Assembly (NCBI GenBank): GCA_021838715.1 | Contig: JAKCCX010000009.1 | Location: 1 to 64,000 of the forward strand | Source of the DNA: Pseudomonadota bacterium | GTDB taxonomy: Bacteria > Pseudomonadota > Gammaproteobacteria > Burkholderiales > Burkholderiaceae_F | Reading direction: 5' to 3' | DNA: 64,000 bases | Shown here: positions 58,723 through 64,000 of the stretch, piece by piece | How positions within the stretch are numbered: the stretch's first letter is position 1 | Layout: each line of letters opens with the position of its first letter | Notes under the pieces: generated by a model | Told to the model about the DNA's origin: nothing | Databases searched by the model: none | The model's input: the letters and a program-made list of their open reading frames with translations, nothing else | Translations under genes and position numbers: made by a program

Positions 58723-58761
58723 TTGCGTTTCCTCCTAATGTTTTTCGACGCGGACACCGGC

Positions 58762-59391
58762 TCAGTGCCCGAGGTGGCGCGGCTGCCAGGAACTCGGCGG
58801 CAGACGCTTGATCGCGATCGTCGTCCCGGTGAAGAAGAACACGATGAAGAACAGGTCGATGAAGTAGCCCTTGTCCCACCATGGCTGGATGTGCAGGTGC
58901 CGCGTGACCCCGTGGTTATCGGTGATGAGGTTGCCTTCGAAGTTCGCCATCGTCACGTGATCCCCGACGATGTTGTACTCCTGCAGGTTATCCCCCGCCG
59001 CTTCCAGGGCCTTGATCTGCGGCGCGATGGCGCGCAGATCGTCCATGGTCAGCGGATGGCGTTCGCGCAACGCCTGCCACTTGCCGCCGTCGTCGCTCTT
59101 GGTCATCTGGGCGATCGCGGCCATGGCGGCCTTGTCGTCCTTCATCGCCTGGATCTGCGGCGTGTCCATCGCGGCGACATAGCCCGCATAGATCGCCGCA
59201 TTCGGGCGCTGCCCCCAGAGGGGGAAGGTGATCGCGAACGCGGTCATGACGGTCAAGACCACGAGCGCGACGATGGGCTTCGGAACGCGGTTGTTGTCCT
59301 CCGTCAGGCCGCCGAGGGCCTCACGCTCCCATAGCGCCTTGGCCTTGGCATTCAGGCCGTCGTCGCTCATCGAAACGAGAAAACTAGCCAT
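58762..59391 (-). CDS. Bitopic membrane protein in the oxidase operon
   Basis: 209 residues. Helix one (KPIVALVVLTVMTAFAITFP), a periplasmic domain of about 110 residues (residues 62-170; Met/Asp-rich, with GNLITDNHGVTRHLHIQPWW) and helix two (FIDLFFIVFFFTGTTIAIKR). No heme motif. Its position directly after CcoO, in place of CcoP, and its ribosome site (agggagaatc) indicate a component or assembly factor of this oxidase. No known family recognised. Confidence 0.6.
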   Translation of the reverse strand: MASFLVSMSDDGLNAKAKALWEREALGGLTEDNNRVPKPIVALVVLTVMTAFAITFPLWGQRPNAAIYAGYVAAMDTPQIQAMKDDKAAMAAIAQMTKSDDGGKWQALRERHPLTMDDLRAIAPQIKALEAAGDNLQEYNIVGDHVTMANFEGNLITDNHGVTRHLHIQPWWDKGYFIDLFFIVFFFTGTTIAIKRLPPSSWQPRHLGH

Positions 59392-59424
59392 ACTGATTCT
59401 CCCTGTTATGTGTTCGGACGGCCG

Positions 59425-60378
59425 TTACTTCAGACTGAGAACGAAGTCGATGAGCGAACGGATTTCCGCATCCTTCGCGTACATCGGAACGTCCGGCGGC
59501 AGCGGGCTGCGCCCCTCGTGGTAGTCGAGGTACGCCTTGCGCCACGCGTCGAAGTCGATCTTGTTGCCGTTGGCGTCCACCGAACCCCACAGATAGTCGT
59601 AGCGGGGCATGATGGAGTGCGGCTGCACCAGGCGGGGGTTGAAGAAGTGCATCATCAACCACTCGCGCGAGCTGTTGCGCGCAGCGACGTGCAGCAGGTC
59701 GGGCGCCTTTCGGTCGGAACCGAAAGCCGTCGGCGACTCGCCGTTGAAGTCGCCCAAGGACGGCGGCGCGCCGAAGTATTGCCAATCCTGCGTCTCTTCC
59801 GGAAGCAGGGTGTGGCACCACCAGCACTGCTCACGGACGAAGAGGGTCTTGCCCGCACCGACGTGGGCAATGTCCTCGTCCTTGGCCTTGCTCAGCACGT
59901 CCTCGGGACTCCACCCCTTGGTGGCGGTGAGGTCGTCGATGTAGGCGAACTGCTGGCCGTTCACGTCGCCGTGTCCGATCCCGAACACGGCGCCCTGCGC
60001 GGCATTCGCCTCCTTGACGTGGCCCAGCTGCACCGACAGCATGCCGCCGTTTTCGCCCAGCGTCACGGGGTGATCGACCCCGTTCGGCATGCGCACGCCG
60101 GGACGGTAGACGTACACCGTCATCGGCGGGTTGATCGCGGCGCCGGTCTTCGGGTCGGCATGAACCGTGACCGTCAGCGGCTTGTTGTCGCCCTGCAGGA
60201 ACGGATCCTGCAGGTTGAAGCCGGTCTCCCAACCCGCGGACAACTGCTTATGAAGCGCCATGTCCGTCGCAATCGCCTGGCGCATGTCCATCGTGGGCAT
60301 GACCAGGGTGATGAACATGGAACTGGACAGCGCGACGCCGAACATTCGCGCACCGATCTTATATTCACGAAACGCCAT
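59425..60378 (-). CDS. ccoO: cbb3-type cytochrome c oxidase subunit II (CcoO-like)
   Basis: 317 residues. An N-terminal anchor helix and periplasmic domain; FVREQCWWCHTLLPE carries the single CxxCH heme (near 185-189), and PSLGDF...DRKAPDLLHVAARNSSREW plus HSIMPRYDYLW provide the fold and a Met ligand. CcoO passes electrons from soluble carriers to the b hemes of CcoN. Divergent compared with the ordinary CcoO, notably by an insert of about 100 residues before the heme. Ribosome site ggggagagcc; next to ccoN with 32 bp between. Confidence 0.82.
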   Translation of the reverse strand: MAFREYKIGARMFGVALSSSMFITLVMPTMDMRQAIATDMALHKQLSAGWETGFNLQDPFLQGDNKPLTVTVHADPKTGAAINPPMTVYVYRPGVRMPNGVDHPVTLGENGGMLSVQLGHVKEANAAQGAVFGIGHGDVNGQQFAYIDDLTATKGWSPEDVLSKAKDEDIAHVGAGKTLFVREQCWWCHTLLPEETQDWQYFGAPPSLGDFNGESPTAFGSDRKAPDLLHVAARNSSREWLMMHFFNPRLVQPHSIMPRYDYLWGSVDANGNKIDFDAWRKAYLDYHEGRSPLPPDVPMYAKDAEIRSLIDFVLSLK

Positions 60379-60410
60379 ATTGGCTCTCCCCCTTCGTGTT
60401 TCTGGGTGTC

Positions 60411-61817
60411 TTATCGCTCGTAGGCAAGCTCTTGCGGCATGCGGCCGGCCGGAATCACCGTTCCCTCACGCGCAGTCAGCCACATGTTGATCAGCCACAG
60501 GACGTTGCCGGTGAACACCATCGTGCCACCGATCCAGCGGGCGATCATGTACGGGTGCTCGGCAATCACCACGTCGATATACGGGACTTCGTAGATCTTG
60601 CCCGCGCCCTGAATCAGGCCGGCGATCGTCATCGAAACCCAGTAGGTCGTGAAGCCGATGAGCAGCATCCAGTAGTGCACGTTGCCCAGGGTCAGCGAGT
60701 ACAGCTTGCGACGCATGATGTTCTGCAGACCGAAGTAGACCGCGGCGACTTCCAGGAAGGTCGAGAAGCCGAGCAGCGCGAGGTGCGCGTGGGCCACGAT
60801 CCAGCCGGTGCCGTGGATGTACCAGTTGATCGCGCGGGTCTGCTGGAAGCCGCCTTGCATGTTCAGCGGGATGGCCATCAGCACGCCCGTGATCGTGAAG
60901 CGGATTTCCAGGTTTTCCACGAACATGTGCCACTTGCCCTGCATGGTGAGCATCAGGTTGGACACGAACGCGATCGCGGGCACCAGGATCAGCACGCCTT
61001 CCACCGACGCGAAGGACTTGAGCCACTCCGGCAGCGGGGCGGACATCAGGTGGTGCGCAGCGGGGGTCGAGTAGAACACCACGACCGACCAGAAGTGCAG
61101 GTGGCCGATGCGGTGCGAGTACAGCGGGTTGCCCGTGACCTTCGGCACCGTGTAGTACGCGATCGCGGCGGCAACCGGGGTGATCCAGAGGCCGAGCACG
61201 TTGTGCGCGAACCACCAGGTCATGTAGCCCTCGGTCAGACCGGTCAGGTGGAAGAACTCGGGCGTGTTACCGACCAGGAACACGATGGTGACCATGAACA
61301 CGGCGGCGGCGAAGAACCAGTTCGTCGTGTAGATCCCCTGCGTGCGGCGCTGGATGACCGTCATCCACACGTTGATGCACAGCGGCAGCACCATCGCGAA
61401 CGCGATGTAGAGGTCGATGAACCACGGGAAGTCGGAGTACTCCCGGCCCGAGGTGATCCCGGCCCACAGTACCGTCAGGCCCAGGGAAAGGCCGACGTTC
61501 CAGGAGAGGGCGTTCCACAGGCCCAGCTTTTCGGACCACAGCTTGGTGTTGCCCAGGGCGGGCGTGATGTACATCATCGCCATACCGAAGGCCATCGAGA
61601 TCCAGCCGAAAATCACCGCATGGACGTGCACCTGGCGCATGTGGCCAAACGCGAAGTACATGTTGCCGGTGACGAAATCCGGGAAACCGAGCTTGGCGGC
61701 GTTGAATGAACCGAGGCCGGTCCCGATGACAAACCACAGGATGGCGGAAAAGCCCCAGTAGATGGCCGCCGCCCCGTTTGGAATGTCTTCATTACGTGCA
61801 AATAGATACTTAAACAT
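60411..61817 (-). CDS. ccoN: cbb3-type cytochrome c oxidase subunit I
   Basis: 468 residues, twelve helices. The low-spin heme His is in RQVHVHAVIFGW; CuB ligands are in WWFAHNVLGLW and STPAAHHLMSA; a Tyr six residues before the HH pair (FWSVVVFYSTPAAHH) matches the cross-linked Tyr of C-family oxidases; VAHAHLALLGF supplies a high-spin heme ligand. This argues for O2 reduction rather than NO reduction. First large gene of the cluster; ribosome site aaggggaat. Confidence 0.92.
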   Translation of the reverse strand: MFKYLFARNEDIPNGAAAIYWGFSAILWFVIGTGLGSFNAAKLGFPDFVTGNMYFAFGHMRQVHVHAVIFGWISMAFGMAMMYITPALGNTKLWSEKLGLWNALSWNVGLSLGLTVLWAGITSGREYSDFPWFIDLYIAFAMVLPLCINVWMTVIQRRTQGIYTTNWFFAAAVFMVTIVFLVGNTPEFFHLTGLTEGYMTWWFAHNVLGLWITPVAAAIAYYTVPKVTGNPLYSHRIGHLHFWSVVVFYSTPAAHHLMSAPLPEWLKSFASVEGVLILVPAIAFVSNLMLTMQGKWHMFVENLEIRFTITGVLMAIPLNMQGGFQQTRAINWYIHGTGWIVAHAHLALLGFSTFLEVAAVYFGLQNIMRRKLYSLTLGNVHYWMLLIGFTTYWVSMTIAGLIQGAGKIYEVPYIDVVIAEHPYMIARWIGGTMVFTGNVLWLINMWLTAREGTVIPAGRMPQELAYER

Positions 61818-61857
61818 GGTATTCCCCTTCGTTACTCGAGGTCATGTCTCGAAAATT

Positions 61858-61965
61858 TCAACCGCGCTTCTGTTCCTGGTGGTTCTTCGGCGTCAGGATG
61901 TAGTAGGAAAGCAGCATGCTCGAGAACGCAAGCAGAATCCCCAGCAATCCGGCAATGGTTGCCAT
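61858..61965 (-). CDS. 35-residue membrane microprotein upstream of ccoN
   Basis: ATG 61965 with a gaggtaa ribosome site. MATIAGLLGILLAFSSMLLS then YYILTPKNHQEQKRG: one membrane helix and a polar basic tail. It lies 40 bp before ccoN on the same transcript. Probably an oxidase micro-subunit or assembly factor; no homology known to me. Confidence 0.6.
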   Translation of the reverse strand: MATIAGLLGILLAFSSMLLSYYILTPKNHQEQKRG

Positions 61966-62028
61966 GGTTGGTTACCTCGTTGATTCGAAATCCGTGGATG
62001 GATGGTCGTGAAACAAAGCCGCTGCCGC

Positions 62029-62334
62029 TCAGTGCGCGCCGGCGTGTGCTTCGTTGCGCTTGTTGGCGCGCTCGAGCATGTCGTGCTTCGTCAGGCCGAC
62101 GACCAGAATTCCGACGAAGGCAAAACCGAATACGAGCATGGCCCAATCGATGAATCCGGTGAACGTCGACGGATCGTAGGCCATCCCGCCGATGCCACCC
62201 CAGTTTCCAAAACCGCCGCGTCCCAGCATGCACATCATTGCCGCGCCGAACACGCTGCCGTTGCCCATGCCGGTCAGCATCCCGCCAACGATGATGGACC
62301 AGAAGGCTTTACTCGTTATCGACCTTTCTTCCAT
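62029..62334 (-). CDS. Gly/Met-rich two-helix membrane protein, first gene of the oxidase operon
   Basis: 101 residues. Helix one (AFWSIIVGGMLTGMGNGSVF) runs into a Gly/Met-rich loop (AAMMCMLGRGGFGNWGGIGG), followed by a helix (IDWAMLVFGFAFVGILVVG). A Met- and Cys-containing loop could handle copper, which the oxidase needs; this is speculative. Ribosome site ggggggagc directly before ATG. Confidence 0.55.
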   Translation of the reverse strand: MEERSITSKAFWSIIVGGMLTGMGNGSVFGAAMMCMLGRGGFGNWGGIGGMAYDPSTFTGFIDWAMLVFGFAFVGILVVGLTKHDMLERANKRNEAHAGAH

Positions 62335-63010
62335 GCTCCCCCCTAGAGGCTAGTACTTCAAAAATTCCCTTCCGGACCGGCGCCAGAAGCGCCATGGAAC
62401 CACCGGACCGAAAGCCAGAAACCACAACTGACTGTACGAACTCGCAGAAACGGTTGCCGCGTCGCGCATCTCCCTATGTGATCGGACCCCACAGTGCGGA
62501 ATTTTTCCTTTTTTCATTTTCACTGCGGAAAAGCAGGCGCGATCATAGGAAGAGCGGTCTCCCGCTGTCAAGCGCAAAGCGCGTACGCACCCGGCGCGGG
62601 TACGCGCCGCCGATACCGTGTTTGGGTTCTCCTCCTCGATTGCGCCGCATCGCCGCAGACATCGGTTCACCCGACACGGCGACATGGGCTTTCTTCTGAT
62701 AATCGGCGGATTGTGGCGGAGAAAAAACCGGGGCGCAAAGTTTTTTTCCGAGGGCGATCGACGCCGTATCGCCAGCGCAACAGATTTCGGCGGCGATGAG
62801 AACGTCTACGAATTGGCCCTGTCGACAGGGCACGAACGGCCTCCCCGTTTTGCTGCACCACGACAGGGAACATGGGGCCGAATCTCCGGACCGGCGGCGT
62901 GACGGTCCGACCGCGGCCGTCCGGAAGCCCGGGGCAGTTTGGGATACCATTGCGGACTTGTTTCCCGCACGGTGCCCGTCCCGGGAGCCGGATGCGGCCG
63001 GAGGATTGCC
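62335..63010. other. Divergent control region of the oxidase cluster
   Basis: About 675 bp without a gene I can support. It separates the leftward oxidase operon from the rightward CcoS-like and cytochrome genes. A T-rich tract (ttttttccttttttcatttt type, around 62500-62522) stands out. No clear operator identified. Confidence 0.5.
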
Positions 63011-63304
63011 ATGAGCGGTATTGCCCAGTTTTTCCAAAACCTGCCCGACGGCTGGACGATCTATGTCTGGCTGGTTGCGGGTGGCCTGATCATCATCGCC
63101 GCCATCTTCTGGATGCGCTGGGGCTTCAAGAACGAGCAGTTCGACGAAGACATCAAGTATGTGATCTTCGACGAAGAGGACCAGGACAAGATGACCCCCG
63201 AGGAATATGCGAAGTCCCGGGAGGTCATGAAGAAGCAGATGGAAAGCCGCGAGCGGCATCTGGCGATGAAGGCCGCCGCCGAAGCGCAGAAGCGCCGGGC
63301 GTAA
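63011..63304 (+). CDS. CcoS-like small membrane protein
   Basis: 97 residues from ATG 63011. One helix (IYVWLVAGGLIIIAAIFWM) followed by RWGFKNEQFDEDIKYVIFDE, similar to the QFDDLE...FDD pattern in CcoS, a cbb3 oxidase assembly protein. The C-terminus is a charged helix (KSREVMKKQMESRERHLAMK). Position next to the oxidase operon fits. Starts the rightward pair with a cytochrome c gene. Confidence 0.6.
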   Translation: MSGIAQFFQNLPDGWTIYVWLVAGGLIIIAAIFWMRWGFKNEQFDEDIKYVIFDEEDQDKMTPEEYAKSREVMKKQMESRERHLAMKAAAEAQKRRA

Positions 63305-63316
63305 GGAGCGGCTCGC

Positions 63317-63802
63317 GTGCGATCCGGAGAAAAAGCCCTGTGGGGCGGCATGGCCCTGTTCGTCGCAGCCGGAGTCGCCTGGAAGCTGGCGCACCCGCCG
63401 ACCAAGCGCGACGAGGAAATTCCCTACTACAGCACGGCCTCGCACGCCGTCGCGGTACGCGCCAGCGAACTGATCGACCAGTACCGGTGCAAGGACTGCC
63501 ACAGCCTGTGGACCACGCACAACATGTTCCAGTTCGTGCCGGCGCCGATGCTCGACGGGATCGGCTCGCTGCGCAGCGAGCAGTGGCTGTATGACTATCT
63601 TTCCGCGCCCAACCCCCAGGCCATCCTGAAATCGCGGCTCAAAGCCAAGTACCGCATGCCCTCCTACGCCACCATGCCGGAACCGGATCGACGCGTGCTG
63701 GTGGATTACCTGTCCAGCCTGCGGGTCAAGAACTGGTATCTGGACCAGACGCACAAGCTGGAGCAGGACAAGCTGACGGGGTCGAGTACCGCGCAGCAAT
63801 AG
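63317..63802 (+). CDS. Membrane-anchored monoheme cytochrome c
   Basis: 161 residues from GTG 63317. A short N-terminal helix (ALWGGMALFVAAGVAWKLA) and a class I cytochrome c domain with YRCKDCHSLW and a Met in YRMPSYATMPEPDRR. Starts 12 bp after the CcoS-like gene. Possibly a donor to the oxidase. A REP-like repeat follows. Confidence 0.75.
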   Translation: MRSGEKALWGGMALFVAAGVAWKLAHPPTKRDEEIPYYSTASHAVAVRASELIDQYRCKDCHSLWTTHNMFQFVPAPMLDGIGSLRSEQWLYDYLSAPNPQAILKSRLKAKYRMPSYATMPEPDRRVLVDYLSSLRVKNWYLDQTHKLEQDKLTGSSTAQQ

Positions 63803-63828
63803 GGCCCTCGTCGGCGCTCCTCTTCAAG

Positions 63829-63868
63829 CCCTCACCCCCGCCCTCTCCCGCCTGCGGGAGAGGGGGTT
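63829..63868. repeat. REP-like palindromic repeat
   Basis: ccctcacccccgccctctcc then cgcctgcgggagaggggg. Full-length copy with the shortest loop, between the cytochrome gene and ccmD, which converge. Confidence 0.85.
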
Positions 63869-63875
63869 CTCACTG

Positions 63876-64000
63876 CTACTTCCGCGCCGCAGCAGCACCC
63901 CGCGCAGTACCCCGTTTACGCGCCCGCGCGAGGCGCGCCCGCACGTTGAACACCTCGATCAGCAGCGCCACGGCGACGACGCCGTACGAGCCCCAGACGA
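63876..64000 (-). CDS. ccmD: Heme exporter protein CcmD, 3' part (cut by window edge)
   Basis: The minus strand reads VWGSYGVVAVALLIEVFNV then a basic tail (RARLARARKRGTARGAAAARK) and stop. The WGSYG plus hydrophobic helix plus basic tail is the CcmD pattern. CcmD releases holo-CcmE from CcmABC in cytochrome c maturation. The remaining ccm genes should lie to the right, and would serve the many c-type cytochromes in this window. Confidence 0.75.
   Translation of the reverse strand, partial: VWGSYGVVAVALLIEVFNVRARLARARKRGTARGAAAARK

Noticed and set aside
60411-61817. Nitric oxide reductase NorB rather than oxidase
   Set aside because: The Tyr six residues before the HH pair and overall helix motifs fit C-family oxidases; the NorB Glu pattern is not seen.
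62618-62902. Possible small gene in the divergent oxidase control region
   Set aside because: The 94-residue frame is Arg/Gly-rich, with no ribosome site or domain.

Overview
The window is a GC-rich chromosomal segment that looks betaproteobacterial, probably Burkholderiales. The order tRNA-Ser, lysC, tilS, accA, alkA, cysS, TPR, ppiA, ppiB, lpxH and the pyrG-kdsA-eno-ftsB run are typical of that group. The right half is a dense respiratory region: a HiPIP, alternative complex III, cytochrome bc1, a Cyc2-like outer-membrane cytochrome-porin, c4-type cytochromes and a cbb3-like oxidase. That combination fits a bacterium taking electrons from outside the outer membrane, for example an iron oxidiser. 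This is an inference from gene content, not proof of physiology.

Layout. (1) 1-9.1 kb is accessory DNA. It starts with a truncated IS21-family end fused to a 5'-truncated ParB-like gene. Next comes a leftward, mostly ATGA-coupled cassette: excisionase-like HTH, replication protein, two exported proteins, a large DotA/TraY-family protein, a coiled-coil protein, a DUF29 protein and two small membrane proteins. It abuts the 3' end of a tRNA-Ser(GCU) gene, a usual integration site; no integrase is visible. (2) 9.1-35.6 kb is housekeeping: amino-acid biosynthesis (lysC, dapA), tRNA charging and modification (tilS, cysS, trpS, trmJ, a Sua5/YciO-type gene), lipid and envelope (accA, lpxH, kdsA, bamC, desaturase), DNA repair (alkA, mutS), folding (ppiA, ppiB, dsbB), eno, ftsB and pyrG. 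(3) 35.6-64 kb is respiratory.

How the respiratory genes may work together. A Cyc2-like porin-cytochrome (51100-52536) and a diheme c4 cytochrome (50252-51073) form a two-gene operon that could bring electrons across the outer membrane into the periplasm. From there they could go to the cbb3-like oxidase (CcoN and CcoO at 59.4-61.8 kb, plus accessory cytochromes), or uphill to quinone through bc1 (46294-49275) or alternative complex III (38219-45854). HiPIP (36728-37033) is a plausible soluble shuttle. The 3' end of ccmD at the right edge points to cytochrome c maturation genes just outside.

Repeats and small genes. A REP-like palindromic repeat (CCCTCACCCCCGCCCTCTCCCGC, short loop, GGGAGAGGGGG) recurs at least five times; one copy lies inside the tilS coding sequence. 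Several membrane microproteins of 21-66 residues sit in the respiratory clusters. The cbb3-like cluster has no recognisable CcoP, and two four-helix CcoN-like proteins accompany the respiratory genes. These are the parts most likely to hold undescribed biology.
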